Position numbers and translations under genes: made by a program
Part shown: piece after piece, positions 52,141 through 62,105 of the stretch
Layout of the letters: each line of letters begins with the position of its first letter
How positions within the stretch are numbered: position 1 is the stretch's first letter
DNA from: Bacteriovoracaceae bacterium
Lineage (GTDB): Bacteria; Bdellovibrionota; Bacteriovoracia; Bacteriovoracales; Bacteriovoracaceae
Assembly: GCA_019752535.1 (NCBI GenBank)
Contig: JAIEMA010000064.1
Location: forward strand, 27,014 to 91,013
Reading direction: 5' to 3'
Length of the DNA stretch: 64,000 nucleotides
The notes under the pieces: generated by a model
The model's database searches: none
Told to the model about the DNA's origin: nothing
What the model saw: only the letters and a program-made list of their open reading frames with translations

Positions 52141-55100
52141 GAAATCGTCTTTCGTTAATTTTCCACTAAAGTACTGGTCATCATCTTCGGCCATGAGATC
52201 CCTGAAGAGCTCGCGCTTGGCCTGCTGAAGAGTGAGAACTTTCTCTTCCACTGAATTTTTCATGATCGGGCGATAAACCGTGAGTTTGTTTTCTTGTCCA
52301 ATACGGTGAGCTCGATCGACTGCCTGTCGCTCCACTGCAGGATTCCACCATGGGTCCATGAGGAAAATATAAGAAGCGGCCGTGAGATTCAAACCAAAGC
52401 CACCGGCCTTAAGTGAGATGAGGAAAATCTTCGCGTCGCCCTCTTGAAAGAGCTCCACTTGCTCAGTTCTCTTCTTGATGGCTTGGGAGCCATCAATTCG
52501 AGCGTATTTCCAACCTTGAGTGCGGATTTTATCTTGGATAATATCGAGGTAAGTTGTGAATTGAGAGAAAACCAGAACCTTATGGTTCTCTTCCATCAAT
52601 TGCTCAAGATTCTCCATCAAGAAATCGACTTTCGTGGAATAGAGACTCGCGCCCTGCTTCTGCCAGAGACACATCTGACGGAGCTCAAGAAGAGATTTTA
52701 AAACCTCACCATATCGCTTACTAAACGTCGGGTTACTCATTTGAGTCTTAACCGTGTTGAGGCGATTTTGATAATGCTCTCTTTCACCATCTGAGAAATC
52801 GAGGAAGACGTGATTCTCCACTTTCTCTGGAAGCTCTTTTAAAACTTGCTCTTTTGTCCGTCTCAAAATAAAGGGCTTCACAGTTTTTCTTGCGAGTAAG
52901 CGATTCTTTGCTTTCGAACTTGAGCGCACCAGTGAGAGGTCTCCCCATACGCCCGGCACACAGAGATCCATAATATTATAAAATTCAGCAAGATCATTTT
53001 CCACAGGAGTACCTGTGAGGCAAATTCTGAATTTCCCTTTAAGCTGTCTCGCTGCATTGGCGCCGAGGCTTCGGATATTTTTCAAATGCTGGACTTCATC
53101 AAAGATAATCATGTCAAAATCTTCCTGCGCAAAAGCGGCAAGAGATTCTTTCTTCATGAGTCCATAACTTGTGAGCACAACTTGAGTGCCTTCAGGTATT
53201 TCTCTCTCTTCTCCGTAGAAGATTCCCCATTTAAGATTAGAGAATTTCTCTAACTCATTTTTCCAGTTATAGAGAATGGAGACCGGACAAATGATAATCG
53301 CGCGCTTCATTTTCTTTTCATCAAAAAGTGCTTGCAGCAGCATGATGGTTTGAAGCGTTTTACCTAGACCCATATCATCGGCCAGGCAGGCGCCAAAACC
53401 ATGATCCCAAAGGAATCTCAGCCAATGATAACCTGTCGCTTGATAAGGACGAGCGAGATCTTTATAGCGCTCTGGCAAAGGCGAGAGAGGCATCGATTCA
53501 AGATTCACGATTCTCTCGCAGAAGATTTCTTCTTCACGAGTAAGCGCGCCATCGACACCTAAACGCTTAAGTTCAAAGAGCTCAAACACACGGGCGCGAT
53601 GAAGAGTGAGACCAAAGCGTCTAACTCCTGGGCCAGATTCTTTCTTTTCTCCCTCAAGCTTCGTGTAGCGCTTCATGAAGCGCAGAAGATCTTTCTCTTT
53701 ATCTGTGAGAAGTACAAGGCCCTTATCAGTTAAAATATAATTATCAGTCAGCTCCGCACTTTTAATAAGATCGAGGTCCTCATCACTCACCACAAGATCA
53801 AGCTCAAACCAATCCAGGCGATTTTGATTTCGCTCAAAGCGGATCGCACTCTTCCAGTTGCGAATAGGCACATCGTTATACATGAGCGGGAAGCCCAGCA
53901 CACTTAAGCGAGCATGGAGGCCCGAGATATTTTCAAGGACGGTATTTTTTGGAAGCTGCAGTATAAGTTTTCTCTCCTCTGGAGGAGAAAATACCGTCTT
54001 CCAGGCGAGCTCAGTCAGACTGTCCAAAAGAGCGATCATGACTTTTTTCAGAGTCGCAGTTGAGAGGCTGTAGAAGGCTTTAAGGTCATTATCCCAGAAC
54101 GGAATTTCTGGATCTGCATTAATCACATCAATCCATTCACCCATTCTCTGCTTCATCGAAGCCCCATGAAGATGCTTTCGATGGATCACTGTGTCTCTTC
54201 CAAAGTCTTCGACGAGATTGCGATAGAAAGTGCAGGCATCAACCTTGGTTCTAAACGTTCCGCCCCAGCCCCCTTCGGTCACAAAAAGTTTGAGTGGTTC
54301 AGGAGGCTCAATCAAACGATCTTGCTCGTCGGCGATTTCAATTTGAAGATTGAGAAAACTTTTTCGAGCCGAGGGCTTAATCCCAAAACGCCAATGAATG
54401 GGGTGAGGGACAACCGTTTTCCAAGAGATGCCTTCAATTCTTAAATCTAAATGTGGCTTATCGCGAGTGTCTCTGAAAATTCTCAGCCACTCATTGACTG
54501 TCATCCAAGGATCGTTTTGCTTGAGACTTTTAATGGTCTCCATCACATCACTTGGGAAATCGATCGCAGCCCCAGTTCTCCAGTTAAACATCGTGAAGAC
54601 ATCAAAGACGGAGATCTCTTTAATTTCTGTGCCCTCTTCATCAATCCATGAAAAGCGAGCGAAGTGTTTATCTGCCGCAGTGGCGAGCTCACGCATGTTT
54701 TCATCTTCAGTCGTGGGAAGAATATTAACGACGAGAGTACCAATCCATTTTGTAGGAGCTGGATAGACGACAACTTTTCGATCAGTTAGTAAGTAGGAGA
54801 GTGAGCCAAAGGTCGAACTTGGTTTTGAGCCTTGAAGGTAAGTGGCTTGCTTAATGAAAGTTCCATACTGAACAGCTGAGACACCTTCACCAAAAAAACT
54901 TGGCCCAGAATTTGTTTTAACTTTTTGCTCATTTCCAGCAGCAGAAAATTGCTGCCAGCGAAGCCACAGTGAAGCGCCATGCACACAGCTCTCTTCTTGA
55001 ACCCAAATAGGGCAATTGCACTTGGCCTGGAATGTTTGAGTTTCTTTCTTCCAAGTGAATTTCGTCTCGTAGGTGGTGTTGTTATCACTCACGATTCCAG

Positions 55101-55254
55101 AGACGACGAGATGATTATCGAGACTGCCTTTAATAAAGGAGAGTGAGACTCTTCCTAGTTCAACTAGACGGCGCGCTTGAAAGCGCACAGGCTCAGCGTA
55201 GGTTTTTTCAACCATCGCTACTACTTCCGGCATTGTTGCGTTTAAATCTTCCAA
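52123..55254 (-). CDS. SWIM zinc-finger SNF2-family helicase
   Basis: 1043 residues. An N-terminal SWIM finger (CNCPIWVQEESCVHG near residue 80) is followed by a long middle region. A SNF2 ATPase comes from about residue 610: CLADDMGLGKTLQTIM, motif II IIFDEVQHLKN (DEVQ instead of DEAH) and LTGTPVENDLAEF. The helicase C domain has GFGLNLTAASYIF, WWNPAVERQAVDRAHRIGQ and the usual close. It is an ATP-driven DNA translocase. The start is TTG 55254 with AGGA ten bases upstream; ATG 55233 is an alternative. It lies downstream of rpoD, separated by a terminator. Confidence 0.92.
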   Translation of the reverse strand: MEDLNATMPEVVAMVEKTYAEPVRFQARRLVELGRVSLSFIKGSLDNHLVVSGIVSDNNTTYETKFTWKKETQTFQAKCNCPIWVQEESCVHGASLWLRWQQFSAAGNEQKVKTNSGPSFFGEGVSAVQYGTFIKQATYLQGSKPSSTFGSLSYLLTDRKVVVYPAPTKWIGTLVVNILPTTEDENMRELATAADKHFARFSWIDEEGTEIKEISVFDVFTMFNWRTGAAIDFPSDVMETIKSLKQNDPWMTVNEWLRIFRDTRDKPHLDLRIEGISWKTVVPHPIHWRFGIKPSARKSFLNLQIEIADEQDRLIEPPEPLKLFVTEGGWGGTFRTKVDACTFYRNLVEDFGRDTVIHRKHLHGASMKQRMGEWIDVINADPEIPFWDNDLKAFYSLSTATLKKVMIALLDSLTELAWKTVFSPPEERKLILQLPKNTVLENISGLHARLSVLGFPLMYNDVPIRNWKSAIRFERNQNRLDWFELDLVVSDEDLDLIKSAELTDNYILTDKGLVLLTDKEKDLLRFMKRYTKLEGEKKESGPGVRRFGLTLHRARVFELFELKRLGVDGALTREEEIFCERIVNLESMPLSPLPERYKDLARPYQATGYHWLRFLWDHGFGACLADDMGLGKTLQTIMLLQALFDEKKMKRAIIICPVSILYNWKNELEKFSNLKWGIFYGEEREIPEGTQVVLTSYGLMKKESLAAFAQEDFDMIIFDEVQHLKNIRSLGANAARQLKGKFRICLTGTPVENDLAEFYNIMDLCVPGVWGDLSLVRSSSKAKNRLLARKTVKPFILRRTKEQVLKELPEKVENHVFLDFSDGEREHYQNRLNTVKTQMSNPTFSKRYGEVLKSLLELRQMCLWQKQGASLYSTKVDFLMENLEQLMEENHKVLVFSQFTTYLDIIQDKIRTQGWKYARIDGSQAIKKRTEQVELFQEGDAKIFLISLKAGGFGLNLTAASYIFLMDPWWNPAVERQAVDRAHRIGQENKLTVYRPIMKNSVEEKVLTLQQAKRELFRDLMAEDDDQYFSGKLTKDDFSMLLG

Positions 55255-55325
55255 AAGGCGTAATTCCTGCGCTGCGTTTAAAAGAATTAAGTATACTGGA
55301 AATTTAAGGATTCGGCGATGAGAAA

Positions 55326-55356
55326 GTCGGCGTTACTTATAAGGAGTAACGCCGAC
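55326..55356 (-). terminator. Hairpin terminator after rpoD
   Basis: Perfect 12-base-pair stem (GTCGGCGTTACT with its complement), seven-base loop, eleven bases past the rpoD stop. On the minus strand it is followed by only TTTCTC, so the U-tract is weak and some readthrough into the helicase gene is likely. Confidence 0.75.
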
Positions 55357-55366
55357 AAAAGAAAAA

Positions 55367-57106
55367 TTAGTTATCGAGATAAGACTTAAGAAGCTTCGCA
55401 CGACTTGGGTGACGAAGTTTGCGCAATGCTTTCGCTTCAATTTGACGAATACGTTCACGAGTCACGAAGAAATCTTGTCCAACTTCCTCAAGAGTGTGAT
55501 CCGATTTTTCGCCAATACCAAAGCGCATACGAAGAACTTTCTCTTCTCTTGGAGTAAGAGTTGAGAGCACCGAGCGTGTTTGCTCAGAGAGCGTGATCGA
55601 CATAACAGCTTCGACTGGGGAGATGATTTTCTTATCTTCAATGAAATCGCCCAAAGATGAATCTTCTTCTTCACCAATTGGAGTCTCAAGAGAGATTGGC
55701 TCTTTAGAGATTTTGAAGACTTTCTTCACCTTATCAACTGAAAGCTCCATACGATCAGCAATCTCTTCTGGAGTCGGCTCACGACCGAGTTCCTGAACGA
55801 GCTGACGGCTTGTACGAGCGAGTTTGTTGATTGTCTCGATCATGTGAACCGGAATACGAATCGTGCGGCCCTGATCGGCGATCGCGCGAGTGATGGCCTG
55901 GCGAATCCACCAAGTCGCATAAGTTGAGAACTTATATCCACGGCGATACTCGAACTTATCAACGGCTTTCATCAAACCGATGTTTCCTTCTTGGATCAAA
56001 TCCAAGAACTGAAGACCGCGGTTGGTGTATTTTTTAGAAATAGAAACAACCAGACGTAAGTTTGCTTCAACTAGCTGTGCTTTCGCTTTATCGGCTTTCT
56101 CTTCACCAGTAATGATGATGTTATAAACAGATTGGATATCTTCAAACGCCATACCAGCATCAATGACAAGGCGGCGAAGCTTACGAAGGATATCTTCCTG
56201 CGTACGAATCATTTGCTCGATTTTAGCATCTGTCGTGTAGAGCTTTCGAGCAAGTTCACGCTTGAAGACATCGTCTTCAAGAAGGCGGTCATACATTTCT
56301 TTGTACTCGCCATCTGTGTTTACTTCTAAGAATTTATAAATACGTTCTTGCTGCTCATAGAGTTCACGGAACTGAAGGTAGTAGCTCTTAACCGGCTCAG
56401 TGAAGCTGTTAATGATCTTACGGTTGAATGTAAGGTCAACTAATTCATCGCCCACTTTGAGCATGATTTTTTGTTCTTCACCGATAAGCTTCTTCAGTGT
56501 GCCGTCTTCATTAACGATAACACCTAAAAGATCGCGTACACTGTCGACGACTTTGTAGATACGGTCTCTGACTTCATGAACTTCTTTTTCAGTTGATTCA
56601 TCATCAAGACCACGGACAAGGTCGTTAACAAATGTATTCTGTTCTTCAGCTTGCTGAATACGCTGCTTGAGTTTTGTGATCTCTTCTAGAGCATGCTTAG
56701 ACTTCAAACAGGAAAGAACGATCTCTTTTTCCCCTTCTTCAATCTCTTTAGCGATTTTAACTTCGCCTTCACGAGTGAGAAGGGCGACTGAGCCCATTTT
56801 CTTTAAGTAAAGTTTAACTGGATCAGATGATGAAGTACGTAATTCTTCTTCTTCGGCAGCGGCCAATGGATCTTCAGCGGCTTCAGGTTGAGCTTTTTCA
56901 GCTTCCTCTTCATCGGTCTCTGGAGCACGCACAATGATGCGTGCTTCATCGATTTTTTCCATGATCATATCGATCGAGAGAACATCAACAATTGATGCCG
57001 GTATGGCATCGTTGATTTCTTCAGGAGTCAGATACGACTGGTCTTTGCCCTTCATGAGAAGGCGGGAGAATTCTTTTGAGTTTAGAAACGCTACGACTAC
57101 TGACAT
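55367..57106 (-). CDS. rpoD: RNA polymerase primary sigma factor RpoD (sigma 70)
   Basis: 579 residues with all regions. The N-terminal region 1.1 starts near residue 1, followed by an acidic linker (about 60-90); region 1.2 is [20 protein letters not shown]. Regions 2.1-2.4 contain [20 protein letters not shown] and [20 protein letters not shown]; region 4.2 has [25 protein letters not shown] lies eight bases before the ATG. It is the housekeeping sigma factor, last gene of the trmB-dnaG-rpoD operon, 17 bases after dnaG. Confidence 0.98.
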   Translation of the reverse strand: MSVVVAFLNSKEFSRLLMKGKDQSYLTPEEINDAIPASIVDVLSIDMIMEKIDEARIIVRAPETDEEEAEKAQPEAAEDPLAAAEEEELRTSSSDPVKLYLKKMGSVALLTREGEVKIAKEIEEGEKEIVLSCLKSKHALEEITKLKQRIQQAEEQNTFVNDLVRGLDDESTEKEVHEVRDRIYKVVDSVRDLLGVIVNEDGTLKKLIGEEQKIMLKVGDELVDLTFNRKIINSFTEPVKSYYLQFRELYEQQERIYKFLEVNTDGEYKEMYDRLLEDDVFKRELARKLYTTDAKIEQMIRTQEDILRKLRRLVIDAGMAFEDIQSVYNIIITGEEKADKAKAQLVEANLRLVVSISKKYTNRGLQFLDLIQEGNIGLMKAVDKFEYRRGYKFSTYATWWIRQAITRAIADQGRTIRIPVHMIETINKLARTSRQLVQELGREPTPEEIADRMELSVDKVKKVFKISKEPISLETPIGEEEDSSLGDFIEDKKIISPVEAVMSITLSEQTRSVLSTLTPREEKVLRMRFGIGEKSDHTLEEVGQDFFVTRERIRQIEAKALRKLRHPSRAKLLKSYLDN

Positions 57107-57123
57107 GCGTATTCTCCTCGAGT

Positions 57124-59004
57124 TTAAAAGGGGTTCTTCTTAAGTTCTTGCAGATCTCGGTCGAGTTTGGTGATTTCCTGCATGTAAAACACCACTTCTT
57201 CCTCGGTCTGGCTTTGCTTTTGTAATTCTGTGAGCTCTTTGCGTTTTTGGCGCATTTGTTCTAACTGCATTCGAATTTTTAAATCTTGCAGCAAACGAGT
57301 CACAACTTTGTCGTTCAAAGGCTCGAGCTTGTAGTGCTCAAGAGCTTCTGCGGCGACGCCTTTAATTTCACGTCCATATTTTTCTGAAAAAACTTCGTCA
57401 GACAAAATAGAAACGTACTCTTGCTCATCGATTTCCAAATAAATTTTCGTGAGCCAAAGAATTAATGTTTTTACCTCAGGATGAGAGATATAAGCAAGAA
57501 TTTCATGGAGTTGCGGTTGAGATAAGCACTCGGGGTGAGTCATGAGAGTCTTCAGGAGAAGTTTTTCACCCGAGAACATTGGCGGCATCTCTTCTTTCAC
57601 CAGAGGGGCGACAGTCGAGAGCTCTTGAGAGTTTGAATCTTCACTCTCTTCTTCGTCTTTATTTTCGGTCGTTTGCACTACGGCACGAGGGGCCATTCGT
57701 TGTGTTTCTTGGTTTTTGAGACTTAATTTGTAATGATCAATCAGGCTCGTCTCGTCAGTTCTGACTTGAAGACGCTTTGCAACACCAATAACGCGCTCAG
57801 TAGCTTCAAGATGATCTTTCAAGGGAGAAAGGAGCTCAAAAGTCTCTTTCATGAGTTGAAGTTTTAGATCAATAGTTTCAGGAATAGGGTTGGGGATGAG
57901 TTGATCAAGAAGGTAGTCGATGAATCTTGGGGCCTTCTCAATTCTCTCCATAAGCGCTAAGCGGCCCTCTGTGCGAAGAAATTCATCGGGGTCTTTGGCC
58001 GGAGCAAACGAGAGAAAGCGCGGAAGAATTCCCTGATTCATGAATGCCGCGTTGATGCTCGTCATCGCTTTAATTCCTGCTGCATCTGAATCCATGGCAA
58101 GGATCACATTCTTGGTCATGTTCATTAGAAGCCTGAGTGAAGATTCACTCAAGGCCACACCCATGGTTCCAACCGTCTCAGTGAATCCAAACTGGTGCAT
58201 CATCACCACGTCCATGTTTCCTTCAGCAAGAATCACACGATCATTTTGGCGAATGGCACTTTTAGCTAAAAAATAACCATAAAGAATTGAAGCTTTATGG
58301 AAAACAAATGAATCAGAGGAGTTTAAAAATTTTGGATTTTGATCTTTTAAAACAGCTCGACAAGTAAAGCCTCGCACTTGGCCTGCGTGATCATGAATCG
58401 GAAAAACCACTCGGTCACGATAGAAGTCATAGGGTCTGCCGCCCTCTGAAACTCGCACTAAATTCAGCTCTCTGGCCATTTGTTTAGCCGCTTCTTGTTG
58501 ATCAGAAGGAACCTTATCAAATTGCAGCATCAGAGCATTATTTCCAGGCGCATAACCAATTTGAAACTGCGTGATACTCTCTTGAGAGAGTTCCCGATCT
58601 TTAACGAATTTTACAAAATGCATGGGCTCTTGTTGGGCCACATGAGTGTAGAGGCGGTTGGCAAAATTCAAAACTCTAAACCCAAGTTCGAGACGTGGAT
58701 TTTTTTTGCGCTCTTTATTGAGCTCATCCTCTGGAAGTCCCAAAATTTGAGCGCACAAGCGCATGGCTTCGATGAATTCTATTTTCTTAAAGTCTTGAAC
58801 GAAAGTGAGAGCATCACCGCCGCGATCGCAAGGCCAGCATCTCCACAAACCCAACTTGTCGTTAACGGTCATGGAAGGTTTGGAGTCGGGGTGGAAAGGA
58901 CACAGACCCACGAGTCCTGAGCCCGATCGTTTTAAGGGAATAAAGTTTCCGACGATCTGAGAGATCGGCGCCTGCTTGATAAGATCACGCAGCTGAGAGG
59001 ACAT
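57124..59004 (-). CDS. dnaG: DNA primase
   Basis: 626 residues. The N-terminal zinc-binding domain has [11 protein letters not shown] and [15 protein letters not shown]. The TOPRIM core has [17 protein letters not shown] and the [10 protein letters not shown] metal site; the C-terminal helicase-binding region is helical. It primes replication at the fork with DnaB. AAGGA lies seven bases before the ATG and it follows trmB by eight bases. The dnaG-rpoD arrangement is the macromolecular-synthesis operon without rpsU. Confidence 0.97.
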   Translation of the reverse strand: MSSQLRDLIKQAPISQIVGNFIPLKRSGSGLVGLCPFHPDSKPSMTVNDKLGLWRCWPCDRGGDALTFVQDFKKIEFIEAMRLCAQILGLPEDELNKERKKNPRLELGFRVLNFANRLYTHVAQQEPMHFVKFVKDRELSQESITQFQIGYAPGNNALMLQFDKVPSDQQEAAKQMARELNLVRVSEGGRPYDFYRDRVVFPIHDHAGQVRGFTCRAVLKDQNPKFLNSSDSFVFHKASILYGYFLAKSAIRQNDRVILAEGNMDVVMMHQFGFTETVGTMGVALSESSLRLLMNMTKNVILAMDSDAAGIKAMTSINAAFMNQGILPRFLSFAPAKDPDEFLRTEGRLALMERIEKAPRFIDYLLDQLIPNPIPETIDLKLQLMKETFELLSPLKDHLEATERVIGVAKRLQVRTDETSLIDHYKLSLKNQETQRMAPRAVVQTTENKDEEESEDSNSQELSTVAPLVKEEMPPMFSGEKLLLKTLMTHPECLSQPQLHEILAYISHPEVKTLILWLTKIYLEIDEQEYVSILSDEVFSEKYGREIKGVAAEALEHYKLEPLNDKVVTRLLQDLKIRMQLEQMRQKRKELTELQKQSQTEEEVVFYMQEITKLDRDLQELKKNPF

Positions 59005-59012
59005 TGATTTCC

Positions 59013-59723
59013 TTATTTCTTGTTCTTTAGCACCAGGGCTTTAATCAATGTACCTTGAGAGAGAAAGATTTTCTCGAATTTGGTCGTGTATTGAGATAAA
59101 AAATGTTCTGGATACTCATGGCGTAAATCATGTGATTTCAACGAGATCTCAAATCTTGTCTCATCCTTCAAGGCGTCATTCATCCACTCGAAATAGCCAT
59201 CATGGTCTGTTTTTACCCAAAGGGTGCCGCCGTTCTTTAAAACTTTATGAGCAGCATCAAGAAAAGGCTTTTGGAAAAGACGCTTTTTGTTGTGACGAGT
59301 TTTAGGCCATGGATCAGGAAAAAAATAAAAAATATTATCGACTTCATTCTCGCCAAAAATAAATTCGATTCTTTCTCCACGTCCTCGAAGGTAGCGGAAA
59401 TTCTTGTTCTCAATCTTCTCTAGTTTTTTGACGAGATGAAAACTTCTCTTAAAGCGATGATCGAGTCCCACGAAGTTCTCATTGGGATTATTGCCACACC
59501 ACTCGAGCATGAACTCACCGTAACCGACACCAATCTCGACGTTTAATGGGTTTGGGTTTCCAAATACTTTTGACCAAGCCCCTTTATGAGTTTCTGCTTC
59601 TTCATCCCTTAAGACGAAGGCATCAAAAGCCTTAAGCTTTTCATCATAGGGATTTTTGCGGCTGAATTTTTTAAAGTCTTCACGGTAGATGTGATTTTCA
59701 GACATGGAGGTTTTGATAGTCAT
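59013..59723 (-). CDS. trmB: tRNA (guanine-N7-)-methyltransferase
   Basis: 236 residues. SAM motif VEIGVGYGEFMLEWCG and the TrmB hallmark FFPDPWPKTRHNKKRLFQ are both clear, with GTLWVKTDHDGYFEWM at the end of the fold. It methylates G46 of tRNA. Two possible ATGs (59723 and 59705) both lack a convincing ribosome binding site. The first gene of the minus-strand trmB-dnaG-rpoD unit. Confidence 0.95.
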   Translation of the reverse strand: MTIKTSMSENHIYREDFKKFSRKNPYDEKLKAFDAFVLRDEEAETHKGAWSKVFGNPNPLNVEIGVGYGEFMLEWCGNNPNENFVGLDHRFKRSFHLVKKLEKIENKNFRYLRGRGERIEFIFGENEVDNIFYFFPDPWPKTRHNKKRLFQKPFLDAAHKVLKNGGTLWVKTDHDGYFEWMNDALKDETRFEISLKSHDLRHEYPEHFLSQYTTKFEKIFLSQGTLIKALVLKNKK

Positions 59724-59770
59724 AGGTGGGAGTTTTTAGCAAAGAGAAGGCAGAGAGTCTATTCTGGGGC

Positions 59771-59801
59771 AAAAAAAAAGGCCTCTCCTTGCGGAGAGGC
59801 C
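59771..59801 (-). terminator. Rho-independent terminator after flagellin
   Basis: Nine-base-pair perfect GC-rich stem (GGCCTCTCC with GGAGAGGCC, 59780-59801, four-base loop). On the minus strand it is followed by nine T. It starts 14 bases after the flagellin stop and is a textbook intrinsic terminator, separating flagellin from trmB. Confidence 0.95.
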
Positions 59802-59814
59802 CATTTTTGAACGA

Positions 59815-60645
59815 TTAACCAATCAGTTTCAAAGCGTTCTGGCCGTTCATATTGGCCTGAGCGAGAACAGAAGTACCAGCGGCTTGCAAAATCGTGTTAG
59901 TTGCTTGCTTCGCTGTCTCTTCAGCGTAGTCCACATCGCGGATACGTGAATTAGCAGCACTCAAGTTCTCAACGTTCACCTGCAAGTTACTGCTCGATGA
60001 AGCTAAACGATTTTGTAGAGCACCCAAGAAAGCACGTTGACCAGAAATTTTTTCAATCGCTGAATCCACGCTTGCAAGGCTTGATTGAGCTCCTTCTTTC
60101 GAAGATACCTCTAAACCTTCTACACCTAACTCTGAGATTGAAGCGTTTACTTGCCCAGCCTCATAAGTAATTTTGCTATTCTCGTCACCCTTTGTACCCA
60201 CTTGGAAGTCAAATGTGTCGCCAGTTCCATCAAGTAGCTTTTTGCCGTTAAACTCAGTCACTTGTGAAATACGATCCATTTCCTTCAATAAGTTTTGGTA
60301 CTCCATGTTACTAAAGCTGCGCTCAACATCACCTACGGTATCTGAAGAAGCTTGAATCGCTAATTCACGAAGACGTGTAAGGATATTTTGAGACTCGTTC
60401 AAACCACCTTCAGCAACCTGGACCATACTGATACCGTCGTTAGCGTTACGATCTGCTTGTTTTGCCGAGCGGATCTCTGCTTTCATCTTCTCGCTGATTG
60501 CCATTCCAGCAGCGTCATCTGCGGACTTTGTAATCCTTGAACCTGAGCTGAGTTTCGATAACGAAGACTCTTGCGCTTGATTCGTTTTGTTGACGCTACG
60601 TTGAGCTGCAATTGACGAAACGTTCGTGTTAATTCTTAAACCCAT
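59815..60645 (-). CDS. fliC: Flagellin
   Basis: 276 residues, a short flagellin containing almost only the conserved D0/D1 regions. The N-terminus has GLRINTNVSSIAAQRSVNKT, LSKLSSGSRITKSADDAAGM and ANDGISMVQVAEGG; the C-terminus has NRLASSSSNLQVNVENLSAA and the ending QANMNGQNALKLI. The central domain is small. Such flagellins, as I recall, are typical of Bdellovibrio relatives. GGAGGA lies eight bases before the ATG. It is monocistronic with its own terminator and a structured leader with a small open frame. Confidence 0.97.
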   Translation of the reverse strand: MGLRINTNVSSIAAQRSVNKTNQAQESSLSKLSSGSRITKSADDAAGMAISEKMKAEIRSAKQADRNANDGISMVQVAEGGLNESQNILTRLRELAIQASSDTVGDVERSFSNMEYQNLLKEMDRISQVTEFNGKKLLDGTGDTFDFQVGTKGDENSKITYEAGQVNASISELGVEGLEVSSKEGAQSSLASVDSAIEKISGQRAFLGALQNRLASSSSNLQVNVENLSAANSRIRDVDYAEETAKQATNTILQAAGTSVLAQANMNGQNALKLIG

Positions 60646-60760
60646 AGACCTATCCTCCAGTTATATACATTCCAAAACCTCCTTGATGGTCGCGGGTGTT
60701 CAATCCGCGTGGGCTCCATGCCCTTTTTTGTTTTTTAGACTCTTTCACCGTGAAAGAGTC
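60646..60760 (-). promoter_or_regulatory. Structured flagellin leader
   Basis: Reading toward the gene, a ten-base-pair perfect hairpin (60760-60738, three-base loop) is followed by a five-base-pair hairpin (60709-60691, CGCGG with CCGCG). The AAGGAGG and leader frame come next, and then the flagellin ribosome binding site. Several GGA motifs in short succession resemble CsrA sites in flagellin leaders of other bacteria. No T-run follows the first hairpin in the transcript direction, so it is not a terminator. No sigma-28 promoter was recognised upstream. Confidence 0.5.
60650..60670 (-). CDS. Six-codon leader open frame before flagellin
   Basis: ATG at 60670, six codons (MYITGG) and TAG, ending four bases before the flagellin ATG. 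AAGGAGG at 60684-60678 is a perfect ribosome binding site with a seven-base spacing. The two Gly codons GGA GGA are themselves the flagellin ribosome binding site, so translation of the leader would run over it. Expression is inferred, not shown. Confidence 0.55.
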   Translation of the reverse strand: MYITGG

Positions 60761-60878
60761 GTTGTTGACCAAGCATTTCGGTATAGATTTGTAAGAACCT
60801 GAGGAAAAAATTGCCTTAAATTGAGTTTTTTTCTAAGAAATAATCCGACTGAATTAGTCGTGAATTCGCAAGCTGTTG

Positions 60879-60905
60879 AAAGGGAGAGAAGAACTCTCTC
60901 CCTTT
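60879..60905 (-). terminator. Hairpin after the aminotransferase gene
   Basis: Ten-base-pair perfect stem AAAGGGAGAG with CTCTCCCTTT, loop of seven, beginning 19 bases past the stop of the gene at 60924-62033. The 3' side ends TTTC without a long T-run, so it may be a weak terminator that insulates the flagellin promoter region. Confidence 0.6.
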
Positions 60906-60923
60906 TAAGAAGTTTCTAATAAA

Positions 60924-62033
60924 TTATTTGTACTCGTTAACGGTTTTGATCACAAAATCGATCTCTTCTTGGGTCATGTAAGCAAAACACGGAAGATTGA
61001 TGACTGATTTTGCAATCCAATCTGCATGGCCATGAGAAATTTTTCCACCAAGAAAATCTTTTGCTCCTGGCTGCTCACTCATCGCTCCTGGATAAACTGT
61101 CCCATAGCCAATCTCTTTTGATTTTAAATATTCGATAAAGGCTGGACGAGTCGAAGGTTCCATTAATGCAACAGAGAGATAGCCATTCTCCCAAACGCCT
61201 TGAGCTGGAGCGATGAATTTCAGAGCGGGATTTTTAATTTTATTTCTGTACTGATCGCAAACGATACGACGAGATTCGAGTTTCGCATCGAGGTGCTTAA
61301 GAGCTTCAACCATAAAGCTCGCTTCATAAGCGCCAAGGCGTGAATTCCATCCAATCATGCCATGATCGTAGTGACCTGTGCGTCCATGATTGATGAGAAT
61401 CTTAGCTGCGTTAGCGATAGAACTTTCAGTGGTAAAAATACCTCCAGCATCACCGCTTGCTCCTAAAACCTTTGCAGGATAAAAACTCGTCGTTGCCACG
61501 GTTGCATTTTTTAGCAGAGATTCATTATTGATTTTTGTCCCAATCGCTTGAGCGCAATCTTCAACCAAGATGATATTTTTCTCTTTACAGATTTTTCTAA
61601 TCTCCATCGTCTCTGGACAAGCCCAGCCATAAAGATGAACGAGTATGAGGGCCTGAGGTTTAAATTTCTCAATGCCTTCTTTCACAGAAGCTACTGTAAG
61701 GTGAAGAGTTTCACGGGAGACATCAAGAGTGTAGGGAATGGCACCGACGTTTACAACCGCTTCAAACGTAGCCCAAAAAGTCATATCTGGAAGCATGACT
61801 TTATCATCTTTTTTTACACCGGCTGCGCGAAGAGCGATTTGAATGGCATCAGTTCCGTTTGCACAACCCATGGCGAATTGAGTCTGCGTGTAGTTTTTAA
61901 GATCACCTTCGAACTGACCCACAACGGGGCCGCCGACGAAGTGTCCATTTTTTAAAAGTTCAGCGGATTTTTGAGTCACGGTTTCAAGAAAGTTTTTTTC
62001 GAAACGAAGGATATCAATAAATGGGACTTTCAT
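60924..62033 (-). CDS. DegT/DnrJ/EryC1/StrS aminotransferase
   Basis: 369 residues. VPFIDILRFEKNFLETV start, CANGTDAIQIALRAAGVKKD, LVEDCAQAIGTKIN and the PLP Lys in TSFYPAKVLGASGDAGG show a sugar aminotransferase close to WbpE/FdtB types. AGAGGA lies seven bases before ATG 62033, and an in-frame GTG at 62048 overlaps that site. It stands next to flagellin and away from the O-antigen locus. It could serve flagellin glycosylation or another nucleotide-sugar route, but no glycosylation partners are adjacent. Confidence 0.9.
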   Translation of the reverse strand: MKVPFIDILRFEKNFLETVTQKSAELLKNGHFVGGPVVGQFEGDLKNYTQTQFAMGCANGTDAIQIALRAAGVKKDDKVMLPDMTFWATFEAVVNVGAIPYTLDVSRETLHLTVASVKEGIEKFKPQALILVHLYGWACPETMEIRKICKEKNIILVEDCAQAIGTKINNESLLKNATVATTSFYPAKVLGASGDAGGIFTTESSIANAAKILINHGRTGHYDHGMIGWNSRLGAYEASFMVEALKHLDAKLESRRIVCDQYRNKIKNPALKFIAPAQGVWENGYLSVALMEPSTRPAFIEYLKSKEIGYGTVYPGAMSEQPGAKDFLGGKISHGHADWIAKSVINLPCFAYMTQEEIDFVIKTVNEYK

Positions 62034-62105
62034 AAGTTTTCCTCTCACGGTGGATGTGAATGGAACCCATCTTAGCTCTTATTGATTAAACTTGGAAAAA
62101 ATAAA

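Noticed and set aside
52444..55088. Plus- and minus-strand frames of 60-110 residues inside the SNF2 gene
   Set aside because: Shadows of a long conserved coding sequence.
60738..60760. Perfect hairpin read as an intrinsic terminator
   Set aside because: On the minus strand it is followed by A-rich sequence, and on the plus strand by GTTGTTGACC; neither gives a T-run.
60760..60840. Sigma-28 flagellar promoter
   Set aside because: ACCGAAAT near 60779 vaguely resembles the -10 element, but no TAAA-type -35 lies at the right distance.
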